This document shows positions 1 to 8,184 of a stretch of DNA of 64,000 bases, piece by piece. This DNA is from Bradyrhizobium sp. in8p8 (GTDB taxonomy: Bacteria > Pseudomonadota > Alphaproteobacteria > Rhizobiales > Xanthobacteraceae). The translations under genes were made by a program, and so were the position numbers. The stretch spans positions 372,001 to 436,000 of the forward strand of contig NZ_AUGD01000002.1 in NCBI RefSeq assembly GCF_000426845.1, read 5' to 3'. The notes beneath the pieces were generated by a model that searched no databases, was not told the origin of the DNA, and saw only the letters and a program-made list of their open reading frames with translations. The stretch's first letter is position 1, and the number at the start of each line of letters is the position of its first letter.

Positions 1-1
1 G

Positions 2-253
2 CTCGGGCTGATGGTCTCACAGCGCAATCTCGGATTGATGCTGGCGGCGACGGCCGGCGCATTGCCGCCTAGCACCTGGCTTTATTTCGCGATGACACAG
101 TTCCCGATCCACCTTGCGCCGTACATGCTGATGCCGATCGCAAGGCGACTGACTGCGGACGTAGACGCGCTCAACGGGACGACCAAGGCTGACGCTCGCT
201 CGTTCGCGTCGCACCGACGCAGGGGAGGAACATCAGTTCAGGACCCCGGTTGA
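2..253 (+). CDS. Bile acid:sodium symporter-like protein, C-terminal end (5' partial)
   Basis: The reading frame is open from the left edge and stops at 251-253, so only the last 83 residues are present. The visible part has a Gly/Ala-rich segment followed by a hydrophobic helix (TWLYFAMTQFPIHLAPYML) and a basic end (PIARRL). This resembles the last membrane helices of BASS/SBF-like sodium symporters, which import organic anions across the inner membrane. About 35 polar residues follow the last helix, a longer tail than I would expect. Family assignment rests on a short stretch, so a different multi-helix carrier is possible. Confidence 0.5.
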   Translation, partial: LGLMVSQRNLGLMLAATAGALPPSTWLYFAMTQFPIHLAPYMLMPIARRLTADVDALNGTTKADARSFASHRRRGGTSVQDPG

Positions 254-279
254 AGCCTCTCACCGCAAGGAGGTTCGCG

Positions 280-534
280 ATGAAGTTTGCCATGATTCTG
301 GTTCTCGGCTCGCTCGCCATGGGCTCGGCAGCGAGGGCCGATCAACCCGGACCTGACTGGATGCCGATGGAGCAGGTGAAATCCAAGGTCATGGAGTCCG
401 GCTATTCACAGGTCACCAAGCTTGAAGCCGACGACGGCCAGTGGGAAGGCGAAGGCGTCAAGAACGGCCAGAAAATGGAATTCCACGCCGATCCCAAGAC
501 CGGCGCCATCGTGCGCGAAAAGCCCGATAAGTGA
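280..534 (+). CDS. Secreted PepSY-domain protein
   Basis: An 84-residue exported protein. I chose ATG 280 because a clear ribosome site (AAGGAGG, 267-273) lies six bases upstream; a TTG start 30 bases earlier lacks one. Residues 1-20 form a signal peptide ending in ARA-D. The rest matches a single PepSY unit: an N-terminal helix (MEQVKSKVMESGY), then the strand pattern TKLEADDGQWEGEG and HADPKTGAIV. PepSY proteins are small periplasmic modules, sometimes inhibitory or sensory; the specific role here is unknown. It lies 26 bases after the preceding transporter gene and may be cotranscribed with it. Confidence 0.75.
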   Translation: MKFAMILVLGSLAMGSAARADQPGPDWMPMEQVKSKVMESGYSQVTKLEADDGQWEGEGVKNGQKMEFHADPKTGAIVREKPDK

Positions 535-610
535 CCATCGCCTAGCCCGCTCCTGAGCGAAGCAGGCCTGGCCATTCCGCACGGAGCGCCAGTTCAGGAG
601 TACAGGGCTG

Positions 611-1549
611 CTAGCCCGCGCGCGCCGCGCGCCGCAGCGCCTGCGGCGGCTGCCCGAAGGCGCGGATGAAGGCGCGCCGCATGCGCTCGGGATCGCGGAA
701 GCCGGTCGTTTCCGCAACGCGCTCGATCGCCTCGCGTGAGGACTGGACGCGCTCCCGGGCGGCTTCGAGCCGCAATCGCTCGACCGCCTTGGATGGTGTC
801 GTGCCGGTCTCGGCGGCAAAGGCGCGGGCGAAGTGCCGCGCGCTCATGCCGGCGCGGTCGGCGAGATCTTCCACCGTCAAAGGCGCATCGAGGTTTTCGC
901 GCGCCCAGGACAATAGCGGGCCGAAGCGCCCGCTCGGCGTCTTCAGCTCCAGGAGCGACGAAAATTGCGACTGGCCTCCGCTGCGGCGGTGGTACAGCAC
1001 GAGCTGGCGCGCGGTCTGTCGTGCGATCTCCTCGCCGTGGTCCTCAGTGATCATTGCGAGCGCGAGGTCTATGCCTGCGGTAATTCCCGCCGAGGTCCAC
1101 ACATTGCCGTCGCGGGTAAAGATCTGGTCCGGCTCGAACTTCACCTTGGGAAAGCGCGAGACGAAATCGCGCGTGCGCCCCCAATGCGTGGTGGCGCGGC
1201 GCCCGTCGAGCAGGCCTGCTTCGGCCAGCACGTAGGCGCCCGAGCAGACGCTCGCGACGCGTACGCCGCGCCTTGCGAGCCGTTGCACGAAAGCGCGCGT
1301 GGCGTCGCAGCGCGCGGCATCGGCCACCCCGGTCCCGCCCGCAACGACCAGCGTCGTGATCGTGCTGGCCGACTTGAGGTCACGCGCCATCATCTCGACT
1401 CCGGACGAACTGCGCACGAGTCCGGGCTTCGCCGCCAGCACGCGAAGGAGAGGCGCCTTGCCGATGCAGCGCGCTGCGATCTCGAATGCCGAGATCGGGC
1501 CTGCCGCATCGAGCAGCTGGAAGTCGGGGAAGATCAGGATGCCGATCAT
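611..1549 (-). CDS. GlxA-type regulator: DJ-1/PfpI domain fused to AraC helix-turn-helix
   Basis: A 312-residue transcription factor. Residues 1-180 form a DJ-1/PfpI fold with the nucleophile-elbow motif VASVCSGAYVLAEAGLL, where such regulators are thought to sense a ligand. The last 100 residues carry the paired AraC/XylS helix-turn-helix, seen as LTVEDLADRAGMSARHFARAF and the second helix pair ending FRDPERMRRAFIRAFGQPP. It is transcribed away from the DJ-1/PfpI gene at 1646, with 96 bases between them. An inverted repeat TGTCCG (1556-1561) / CGGACA (1585-1590) lies in that gap and could be its operator. The likely role is control of the divergent gene, by inference from orientation; the inducer is unknown. 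Confidence 0.88.
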   Translation of the reverse strand: MIGILIFPDFQLLDAAGPISAFEIAARCIGKAPLLRVLAAKPGLVRSSSGVEMMARDLKSASTITTLVVAGGTGVADAARCDATRAFVQRLARRGVRVASVCSGAYVLAEAGLLDGRRATTHWGRTRDFVSRFPKVKFEPDQIFTRDGNVWTSAGITAGIDLALAMITEDHGEEIARQTARQLVLYHRRSGGQSQFSSLLELKTPSGRFGPLLSWARENLDAPLTVEDLADRAGMSARHFARAFAAETGTTPSKAVERLRLEAARERVQSSREAIERVAETTGFRDPERMRRAFIRAFGQPPQALRRAARAG

Positions 1550-1645
1550 CGGTGATGTCCGAAAGTGAGGGAATTACGCCATTCCGGACAGAACGGCACC
1601 ATGCCATCCTGCCCGCGTCAAGCTCGCAATTGAAGGACCCTGTCG

Positions 1646-2332
1646 ATGTCGTCCCCGCTTCAGATTGGCCTCCTGGTGTTTCCGCGCGTCACCCAGCTCG
1701 ATTTCACTGGTCCCTTGCAGGTGTTCGCCATGGTTCCCGACGCAAAACTGCACCTGATCTGGAAGCGGATTGAACCGGTGCCGAGCGACTCCGTGATGAC
1801 GCTGACGCCGACCACGACCTTTGCGGATTGCCCCCAACTCGACGTGATCTGTGTGCCCGGCGGCCACGGCACCAACGACCTGCTCAACGATGAGGAAGTG
1901 CTCGATTTCCTGCGCCGGCAGGCTGATGGCGCCAAATACGTCACCTCGGTGTGCACGGGATCGCTGGCGCTCGGCGCCGCCGGCCTCTTGAAGGGATACC
2001 GCGCCGCCACCCATTGGAGCGCAATGGACATGCTCGCCGAGTTCGGCGCGACGCCGACGAAGACACGCGTCTGCATCGACCGCGATCGCATCACTGGCGG
2101 CGGCGTCACCGCCGGGATCGATTTCGCGCTGACGCTGGTGTCGATCATGGTCAATCGCACCATGGCGGAAGCGATCCAGCTCCAGATGGAATACAATCCA
2201 GCCCCGCCATTCAATTCGGGTTCGCCCGACACCGCACCCGCCGAGGTGATGGCGTTGCTCGGAGCGCGCGGCGCGCAGAACCAGGCGCGGCGACTCGAGG
2301 CGGTCAAGCGGGCTGCCGAGCGCGTGATGTAG
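1646..2332 (+). CDS. DJ-1/PfpI family protein, isonitrile hydratase-like
   Basis: A 228-residue cytoplasmic enzyme of the glutamine amidotransferase-like superfamily. The N-terminus (LQIGLLVFPRVTQLDFTGP) and the elbow TSVCTGSLALGAAGLL with its nucleophilic cysteine near residue 107, followed by ATHW, match the isonitrile hydratase branch, which hydrates isonitriles to N-substituted formamides. The substrate cannot be fixed from sequence alone, and uncharacterised DJ-1 paralogues share these motifs. It is divergent from the GlxA-type regulator at 611-1549, which has the same fold as its sensor domain. A strong terminator follows about 70 bases downstream. Confidence 0.8.
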   Translation: MSSPLQIGLLVFPRVTQLDFTGPLQVFAMVPDAKLHLIWKRIEPVPSDSVMTLTPTTTFADCPQLDVICVPGGHGTNDLLNDEEVLDFLRRQADGAKYVTSVCTGSLALGAAGLLKGYRAATHWSAMDMLAEFGATPTKTRVCIDRDRITGGGVTAGIDFALTLVSIMVNRTMAEAIQLQMEYNPAPPFNSGSPDTAPAEVMALLGARGAQNQARRLEAVKRAAERVM

Positions 2333-2402
2333 ACTCGCTCTCGTGTCTGGCATGCGGTGCAGCGTGCAACGTTGGGGAACGAGCATGCAGGTCCAAAAAG
2401 AA

Positions 2403-2432
2403 AAAGGCCGCTCGGTTTCCCAAGCGGCCTTT
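2403..2432. terminator. Bidirectional rho-independent terminator
   Basis: The arms AAAGGCCGCT (2403-2412) and AGCGGCCTTT (2423-2432) pair perfectly around a ten-base loop, with A-rich sequence before and T-rich sequence after. It would end transcription of the DJ-1/PfpI gene and could also act from the other side. Confidence 0.85.
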
Positions 2433-2732
2433 CCTGTCTCACGGCGGCTGCACATTCACATCGGGCGATTTCGGAGCTTCAAGACCGGGGGCCTATCTCC
2501 CGGTCGAGTCCTTCGTCGGCGGCCGCTGCATCTCGGGACAGTCGCGAGCTGTTGCCCGAACCGAACGCGATGGTCTCCCATCTCCGCAAGATGGGATCAT
2601 TGAGCTCCATCGCCCGCGTCAAAGCAACGCCGGCGCAAGCGGCATCCCCGCTGTTCCCATTGTCCACAGCGGCATGGCGCGGATGCATGTGCATCCGCTT
2701 AGGCACGATGGCGGTTTGCGGGTGGCTGAAAG
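2433..2732. other. Intergenic stretch with no recognised gene
   Basis: These 300 bases lie between the terminator and the convergent NDUFA12 gene. Open frames exist on both strands but lack family resemblance, ribosome sites or consistent codon bias. I see no RNA gene or clear repeat. Confidence 0.6.
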
Positions 2733-3140
2733 CTAACCGGGCGTCCAGGGCTGGTAGTCGCCGGTTGCCTTCGGGCGCCGGCCGCTGGCAAGCGTCGAGC
2801 CGGAAGGACGATAGGCCTTCGCCGTGCCGGTGAGATTCGGCTGGTGCGGCTTTTCCCACTCGCGCGGCTGATAGTTGATCTCAGTCGGCGGCATGTCGAC
2901 GACGTGATGAATCCAGCCGTGCCACGACGGCGGAATCCGGCTCGCTTCCGCGTAGCCGTTGTAAATCACCCAGCGCCGCTCGAAACCGAGCGCCGGATCG
3001 ATGGCTCCGCCGCGGGTGCGGTAGTAGCGGTTGCCCTGCTCGTCCTCGCCGACCAGCTCTCCGTACCGCCTGGTCCAGAGTTGGGTGCCGAAGGTCTGGC
3101 CATTCCACCAGGTGAAGAACTTGAGGAAGAACTGTTTCAT
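2733..3140 (-). CDS. NADH:ubiquinone oxidoreductase accessory subunit, NDUFA12 family
   Basis: A 135-residue protein with the hallmarks of the NDUFA12/B17.2 family: an aromatic start (FFTWWNGQTFGTQLWTRRYGE), the GNRYY segment, RRWVIYNG, and SRIPPSWHGWIHH followed by a proline-rich tail. In alphaproteobacteria and mitochondria this is an accessory subunit on the matrix/cytoplasmic side of respiratory complex I. It stands alone, away from any nuo operon, as is usual for this gene. The presence of this supernumerary subunit supports an alphaproteobacterial source. Confidence 0.93.
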   Translation of the reverse strand: MKQFFLKFFTWWNGQTFGTQLWTRRYGELVGEDEQGNRYYRTRGGAIDPALGFERRWVIYNGYAEASRIPPSWHGWIHHVVDMPPTEINYQPREWEKPHQPNLTGTAKAYRPSGSTLASGRRPKATGDYQPWTPG

Positions 3141-3320
3141 GCGGCAAGGGCCCTGCTTTCGTGGGGTCCTGATGCCATCCGGGCGACGAAATGTCCAGTT
3201 CGACAGGGCTCACGATGTGCCGCTGCGACAGGTATTGCCGCAAATCGGACGCGATCCGTTCATGCCGGGTACAGCGGCTGCGCGCGAGGCTCAATTCCCG
3301 CGCAAACTGGCATGGTCCCA

Positions 3321-3345
3321 GGAACTCCTGCCCACTCATGGTGTT
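3321..3345 (+). promoter_or_regulatory. Candidate EcfG (general stress sigma factor) promoter
   Basis: GGAAC (3321-3325), a 16-base spacer, then TGTT (3342-3345) is close to the rhizobial EcfG pattern GGAAC-N16/17-CGTT, with one mismatch in the -10 element. It lies 24 bases ahead of the BA14K start codon. This is a by-eye match only. Confidence 0.4.
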
Positions 3346-3369
3346 TGCTTGCGGGAAAGGAGTTAAACC

Positions 3370-4044
3370 ATGAACACTTTGAAAGTTTTGAGTGCTGCCG
3401 CAGCGCTGGCTCTCGTTCTACCCATGACCTCTCCGAGCTTTGCGCAGGGGCTGAGCCCCGGCGGCGCTCGCGGTGGCGGCGGTGGCGGTGGCGGCGCATC
3501 CATCGGCGGTGGTGGCGCCTCCATCGGCGGGGGCGGGGGCGGTGGCGCGCGGATGGGGGGCGGCGGCCCCGCGTTTCAAGGCGGTGGCGGCGGTATGGGC
3601 GGTGGGGCCGGCATGCGGCCGAGCACCGGCAATTTCGCGGCGGGCCCCGCGGCCCGTCCCGGCGGCGGCAGCTTCGTAGGCGGTTTGGCATCCCGTCCCG
3701 GAGTCGCACCGTCCTATAGCGGGTCTCGCCACGTTGCGACGGGCGGCAACTGGCATGGCGGCGGCGGCCGCCACTGGCACCGTCATCATCGCCGCGGCGG
3801 CTTCTGGCCCGGCTTCGCGGCTGGCGCCGCAATCGGAGGAATCGGCTCGTACGCTTATTACGGCAGCGGCTACGGCTATTACGATGATCCCTATTACTAC
3901 GGCTATTATGACGAACCGTCGGTTGCGGTGGTGCAGGACGGCGGTGGCGACTCCGTGGCCTATTGCTCCCGGCGCTTCAAGTCCTACGACCCGGCTTCGG
4001 GCACCTATCTCGGCTATGACGGCAAGCGGCATCCCTGCCCGTAA
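3370..4044 (+). CDS. BA14K-family secreted glycine-rich protein
   Basis: A 224-residue exported protein. A strong ribosome site (AAAGGAG) precedes the start. Residues 1-25 are a signal peptide ending SFAQ. Residues 30-90 are almost entirely glycine with scattered Ala and Ser, followed by a His-rich stretch, a hydrophobic glycine-rich segment and a Tyr-rich run around residues 158-180. The C-terminus from residue 198 (YCSRRFKSYDP, ending GYDGKRHPCP) is the BA14K signature, named for a Brucella immunoreactive lectin-like protein. The glycine/tyrosine-rich part suggests a cell-envelope or adhesive role, but function is not established. Confidence 0.88.
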   Translation: MNTLKVLSAAAALALVLPMTSPSFAQGLSPGGARGGGGGGGGASIGGGGASIGGGGGGGARMGGGGPAFQGGGGGMGGGAGMRPSTGNFAAGPAARPGGGSFVGGLASRPGVAPSYSGSRHVATGGNWHGGGGRHWHRHHRRGGFWPGFAAGAAIGGIGSYAYYGSGYGYYDDPYYYGYYDEPSVAVVQDGGGDSVAYCSRRFKSYDPASGTYLGYDGKRHPCP

Positions 4045-4067
4045 GCGGATCGCCGACGCATGAGGCG

Positions 4068-4097
4068 AGAGGCGTCGCAGCGATGCGGCGCCTCTTT
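4068..4097 (+). terminator. Probable terminator after the BA14K gene
   Basis: AGAGGCG (4068-4074) pairs with CGCCTCT (4089-4095), followed by a short T run. The loop of 14 bases can fold on itself. The T tract is short, so strength is uncertain. Confidence 0.5.
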
Positions 4098-4288
4098 CGC
4101 GTTGAGGTGTATGTAGCCTGTTTTCGGTTCCCTCATGCTCCGTGCCCCGCGAGGCTGCGTACGAAATGCAAATGCACCTTTATGCACTGCGCCGTGCATA
4201 TCCTCGGTGATCCAATCCAAAATTGACCCGACCCACGATTCGCGGATATCACAAAAAGCAGAGGGGACTTTGATTGCTGGGAAGTGTC

Positions 4289-4711
4289 ATGCCGCGTGTT
4301 CTCGTGGTTGATGACGATCCGATGGTCGGTGCGACCATCGAGGTCCTCCTCCAACGTCAGGGCTTCGACGTCACGCTGGCCGATGGCGGCGAAACCGGGC
4401 TGGCGGCGCTCGAATCGCAGGTGTTCGACGTGATGCTGGTCGACATCTTCATGCCGCATATGCGCGGCTTCGAATCCATCCGCATCTTTCACGAGCGCGC
4501 GCCGACCACTCCGCTGATCGCGATGTCTGGCTACGCCTTTGCCTCGTCCGCCTCGCCTTCTCCCGATTTCCTGCGCATGGCCCTGGAACTCGGCGCAACG
4601 CGCTGCCTGCGCAAGCCGTTCACGCCGGAAGCGCTGCTGACGACGATCCGGGAATGCCTCGCCGGCGCGGGCGAGAGCGCGCAGCCGAAGGACAAGAAAG
4701 AAGCCCCTTGA
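4289..4711 (+). CDS. Single-domain response regulator
   Basis: A 140-residue CheY-like receiver with no output domain. The acidic pocket is VVDDDP near residue 6-11, the phosphoacceptor aspartate is in MLVDIFMP near residue 52, the conserved Ser/Thr is in AMSGYA and the conserved lysine is in LRKPF near residue 110. ATG 4289 starts the fold cleanly; a TTG 15 bases upstream is possible. The stop codon overlaps the start of the hybrid kinase gene (TTGA at 4708-4711), so the two are translated together and the kinase is its likely partner. Confidence 0.9.
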   Translation: MPRVLVVDDDPMVGATIEVLLQRQGFDVTLADGGETGLAALESQVFDVMLVDIFMPHMRGFESIRIFHERAPTTPLIAMSGYAFASSASPSPDFLRMALELGATRCLRKPFTPEALLTTIRECLAGAGESAQPKDKKEAP

Positions 4712-6948
4712 TTCCAACGCAGCGCGTCATTCTGGGTGCCGGACTTGCCATCCTCCTGATCATCACCGCGGCCTCGATCGCTCTCGACGTCAAGTCGCGG
4801 TCCGACGCGGCACGGGTCAATCATACGATCCAGGTGCAGAAGAAGATTTCCGATCTGCGCGTGCTGTTGCGCCGCGCCGAGAGCGCCGCGCGCGGCTTTG
4901 AGCTTTATCGCACGCCGGGCTTCAACGATGAGTTCCGGACAGTGCAGGCCAGGATCGCGCCTGCCCTCGCCGAGCTCAAGCGCGACGTGCGCGACAATCC
5001 GGACCATGTCGCGCTGCTGGAGGGCACCGAGCCGCTGGCGCTGCGCCGGATCGAGATCGCCGCCACGGCGATGCGCCTGCGCGCCGAGAACGACGAGGCC
5101 GGCATTGCCGCGCTCATCAGCAAGGCCGAGGGCCGCGGCCTCATGGACACCGTGATGGGCAATCTCGACCGTCTGGGTGCCCAGGAAGAACGCCTGCTCA
5201 CCGAGCGCACCCAGGATTCACGCCGCACCGGCATCGTGCTGCTCGGCATCGACGTCGCCGGCGCCCTGCTCATCCTGCTGCTCGTCGCGCTGGTCTTGCG
5301 CGAAAGCCGGCGCGCCACGGGCGAGCTTCAGAGCTCGCTGGCGCAGACGCAAGCCGCGAAGGCGGCGCTCGAGGCTGCGGTGGCCGAGCGGACCGAGCAC
5401 CTCGTCACCGCGCATGACGAGCTCCGCCTGTCGGTCAACGTGCTCCAGAGCACGTTTCGCAGCATGGCGGAGGCGGTGCTCGTCATAGACGCCGAGGGCA
5501 CCGTGCTCCTCTCCAATCCGGCGGCCGAGCGCATGCTGCTGCATCGCACCGGCATGAACGTGAGCAATCTGCGCGCGCTGTCCGACGTGTTTCACGGCGA
5601 CGGCGTCACGCCGCTCAAGACCGACGAACTGCCATCGGCGCGCGTGCTGCGCGGCGAGCACTTCGAAGAGCTGGAGATGATCGTCCGCCCGCACAGCGGC
5701 AATCCCACCCGCCATCTCATGATCAGCGGCCGACCGATGCGGGACGGGCAAGGCAACGTCTCCGGCGCGGTGCTGGTCTATCACGATGCGACGACCTCGC
5801 GCGAGACCGAGCGGCAGCTGCACCAGTCGCAGAAGCTGGATGCGGTCGGCAAGCTGACCGGCGGCGTCGCGCACGACTTCAACAACATGCTGACCGTGAT
5901 CTCCGGCAACACCGAGACGCTGGTGGAGGGCCTGAAGGACCAGCCCGAGCTTCAGCGCACGGCGCGGCTGATCGACGATGCCGCCGAGCGTTGCGCCGAG
6001 CTGATCCAGCATCTGCTCGCGTTCGCGCGCAAGCAGCCGCTCGAGCCGCGCAACGTCGAGATCAACGCCGCGATCGCGGATATCGCCAAGCTCCTGCGCC
6101 CCACCCTGGGCGAGCAGATCCAGATCGAGACCGTGCTGGAACAGGGGACGATGAAGACGCACATCGATCCGTCCAGGCTCACCAACGCGGTGCTCAACAT
6201 GGCGATCAACGCCCGCGACGCCATGCCGAACGGCGGCAAGCTATTGCTGGAGACGCACCGCGTCGTGCTGGACGAGGCCTATGCGCAGGCCAATGCGGAC
6301 GTGACGCCCGGCCCCTACGTGATGCTCGCGGTCAGCGACACCGGCACCGGCATGCCGCCCGAGGTGCAGCAGAAGGCGTTCGAGCCGTTCTTCACCACCA
6401 AGGAGGTCGGCAAGGGATCCGGCCTCGGCCTCTCCATGGTCTACGGCTTCGTCAAGCAGTCCGGCGGCCACATCAAGATCTACAGCGAGGAAGGCCACGG
6501 CACCACGATCAAGCTCTATCTGCCGCCGGGCGAAGGTGCGGCGGACGCGGCCGCGCCCGTCACCCCTGCCGCCGAGGGCGGCGCCGAGACCATCTTCGTG
6601 GTCGAGGACGACAATCTCGTGCGCAATTTCGTCACCACGCAGCTGCAGAGCCTGGGCTACAAGACCGTGGCCGTGCCGGACGGCAGATCCGCGCTGGACC
6701 TGATCGACGCGGGCCAGGCGTTCGACCTGTTGTTCACCGACGTCGTCATTCCCGGCGGCATGAGCGGACGCGAGCTGGCCGAAGAAGTGGCCAGGCGCCG
6801 GCCGGGCGTGAAGGTGCTCTACACCTCCGGCTACACCGACAACGCCATCGTCCATCACGGCAAGCTCGACGACGGCGTGATGCTGCTGACCAAGCCCTAC
6901 CGCCGCAACCAGCTCGCCGAGATGATCCGCAAGGCGCTGGGCAACTAG
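4708..6948 (+). CDS. Hybrid sensor histidine kinase (CHASE3-PAS-HisKA-HATPase-receiver)
   Basis: A 746-residue inner-membrane kinase. I place the start at TTG 4708, which overlaps the response regulator stop in a TTGA junction; an upstream start at 4654 would overlap that gene by 58 bases. Order: membrane helix (residues 5-27), CHASE3-like four-helix sensor (about 35-165), second helix (about 170-195), coiled coil, PAS domain (FRSMAEAVLVID to about 380), HisKA H-box (GGVAHDFNN, His near 388), ATPase (NAVLNMAINARDAMP; GSGLGLSMV) and a C-terminal receiver with phosphoacceptor Asp in LFTDVVIP near residue 677. Signals probably pass from kinase to its own receiver and to the neighbouring regulator. 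The stimulus is unknown. It converges with the EamA gene, sharing four bases. Confidence 0.92.
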   Translation: MIPTQRVILGAGLAILLIITAASIALDVKSRSDAARVNHTIQVQKKISDLRVLLRRAESAARGFELYRTPGFNDEFRTVQARIAPALAELKRDVRDNPDHVALLEGTEPLALRRIEIAATAMRLRAENDEAGIAALISKAEGRGLMDTVMGNLDRLGAQEERLLTERTQDSRRTGIVLLGIDVAGALLILLLVALVLRESRRATGELQSSLAQTQAAKAALEAAVAERTEHLVTAHDELRLSVNVLQSTFRSMAEAVLVIDAEGTVLLSNPAAERMLLHRTGMNVSNLRALSDVFHGDGVTPLKTDELPSARVLRGEHFEELEMIVRPHSGNPTRHLMISGRPMRDGQGNVSGAVLVYHDATTSRETERQLHQSQKLDAVGKLTGGVAHDFNNMLTVISGNTETLVEGLKDQPELQRTARLIDDAAERCAELIQHLLAFARKQPLEPRNVEINAAIADIAKLLRPTLGEQIQIETVLEQGTMKTHIDPSRLTNAVLNMAINARDAMPNGGKLLLETHRVVLDEAYAQANADVTPGPYVMLAVSDTGTGMPPEVQQKAFEPFFTTKEVGKGSGLGLSMVYGFVKQSGGHIKIYSEEGHGTTIKLYLPPGEGAADAAAPVTPAAEGGAETIFVVEDDNLVRNFVTTQLQSLGYKTVAVPDGRSALDLIDAGQAFDLLFTDVVIPGGMSGRELAEEVARRRPGVKVLYTSGYTDNAIVHHGKLDDGVMLLTKPYRRNQLAEMIRKALGN

Positions 6949-7844
6949 CCGCGCGTCGCCAGCACCACCGCCGCCAGCGTGAAGACCAGCGCGGCGATCT
7001 GCCCTGCCCCGAGCGGCTCGCCGAGCGCGACCGCCGACGCCACGACGCCGATCACAGGCACCGCCATGGTCCCGATCGCGGCGACGGAGGCCGGCAGCCG
7101 CGCCAGCGCTGCGAACCAGCTGACATAAGCGATGCAGAACTGCACCACGGTCGAATAGACCAGCAGCCACCAGCCGAGCGGCGTCACCTTGCCCAGATCC
7201 GTGGTCTCGACCAGCAGGCCGACGATCGAGATCGGCAGGCACCCGATCCCGATCTGCCAGGCCGCGGCCGTGATCGGCGGCAGGTGGATCGGGTACTTCT
7301 TCGAGAGCACCGTGCCCAACGCGAAGCCAAACGCGCCGACGAGCACCATGATGATTCCAGGCGCTTTCTCCGCGCTGGCGGCGATCCCGTTGCCGCCCAT
7401 GATCGAGGCGAGCCCCGCGAAGGCCAGCACCAGCCCCAGCGTGCGCAAGACCGTCGGCCGCTCGCCCAGCACCGGCCAGGCGATGATCGAGGCCCAGACC
7501 GGCATCGTGTAGGCGATCAGCGCCGCCTCGCTCGCCGGCAGCCAGAGCAGCGCCAGCCCCATCAGCACCATCCAGCCGGTGACGTTGAGCGCGGCGGCGG
7601 TGAGCAGGCGCGGCCAGATCGCGCCCGGAACGCGCAGGCTCTGCCGCCGCATCACCGCGAACAGCGCCAGCAGCACCGCGCCGAGCACGCCCGTGACCCC
7701 GCGCAGGGTCAGCGGCGGCAGCTCCGCGAGCAGGAACTTGGTCACGGGCCAGTTGAAGCCCCAGCCGATCGAGGTGATCGCGAGGAACATCAGGCCGGCC
7801 GGGGCGATACGCGGCCGCGCATCCCGGCGAGTCGAATCATGCAT
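6945..7844 (-). CDS. EamA/DMT-family transporter
   Basis: A 299-residue inner-membrane protein with ten predicted hydrophobic helices in two homologous EamA halves, the first starting around GLMFLAITSIGWGFNWPVTK and the second around residue 155. This is the architecture of drug/metabolite exporters, often for amino acids or metabolites. The last four bases overlap the convergent hybrid kinase gene. Substrate cannot be read from sequence. Confidence 0.88.
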   Translation of the reverse strand: MHDSTRRDARPRIAPAGLMFLAITSIGWGFNWPVTKFLLAELPPLTLRGVTGVLGAVLLALFAVMRRQSLRVPGAIWPRLLTAAALNVTGWMVLMGLALLWLPASEAALIAYTMPVWASIIAWPVLGERPTVLRTLGLVLAFAGLASIMGGNGIAASAEKAPGIIMVLVGAFGFALGTVLSKKYPIHLPPITAAAWQIGIGCLPISIVGLLVETTDLGKVTPLGWWLLVYSTVVQFCIAYVSWFAALARLPASVAAIGTMAVPVIGVVASAVALGEPLGAGQIAALVFTLAAVVLATRG

Positions 7845-8114
7845 GAGGGCAGTCCGGCAAATCTGACAGCAGCTTGGCCCGGATTCGCCGGCCGAACCAC
7901 CGCCCTAGCGGGCATGCCTGCCCTCGCCTTCCGTAGGGCAACGTGAGTCCCGCAGACGCAATCCCAATCGCCAAAAATATACCTGGCCTGTGAACAGCGG
8001 GATGAAGGCCCGCATCACCCCGAGACGCAAATTTTTTCAGTTGGGAATCCCTGAGGACTCACTGATACTTGGCCCAAGACAGGCGCGGCGAAGACCCCTG
8101 TTATCCCCCACAAT

Positions 8115-8130
8115 CCACCATATTTAGTAT
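8115..8130 (+). promoter_or_regulatory. Candidate NrdR box 1 upstream of nrdJ
   Basis: CCACCATATTTAGTAT agrees with the NrdR-box consensus (acaCwATATATwGtgt) at 12 of 16 positions, including the outer C and G of the core. NrdR is the conserved repressor of ribonucleotide reductase genes and binds paired boxes about 31 bases apart. A second match sits exactly 31 bases downstream. Confidence 0.5.
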
Positions 8131-8145
8131 TTGATTCAGGAACTC

Positions 8146-8161
8146 GCACTAGTTCTTGACG
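8146..8161 (+). promoter_or_regulatory. Candidate NrdR box 2 upstream of nrdJ
   Basis: GCACTAGTTCTTGACG matches the NrdR consensus at 9 of 16 positions, weaker than box 1, but starts 31 bases after it, the usual spacing. It overlaps the proposed -35 hexamer, which fits repression. Confidence 0.35.
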
Positions 8162-8184
8162 GGCGCAACGGAGAGTCCTAGCTT
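8156..8184 (+). promoter_or_regulatory. Possible promoter of nrdJ
   Basis: TTGACG (8156-8161) is a good -35 hexamer. With 17 bases spacing, TAGCTT (8179-8184) would be a weak -10. If correct, the transcript carries a leader of roughly 450 bases. Confidence 0.35.

Noticed and set aside
1574..2455. Minus-strand frame opposite the DJ-1/PfpI gene
   Set aside because: Shadow of a well-supported gene; it also passes through the terminator.
3470..3640. Tandem DNA repeat in the BA14K gene
   Set aside because: It is a GGC/GGT-rich codon run coding for a glycine-rich segment, not an independent repeat element.
5991..7946. 651-codon plus-strand frame over the kinase end and EamA gene
   Set aside because: Extremely Arg/Gln-rich, runs out of frame through two well-recognised genes.
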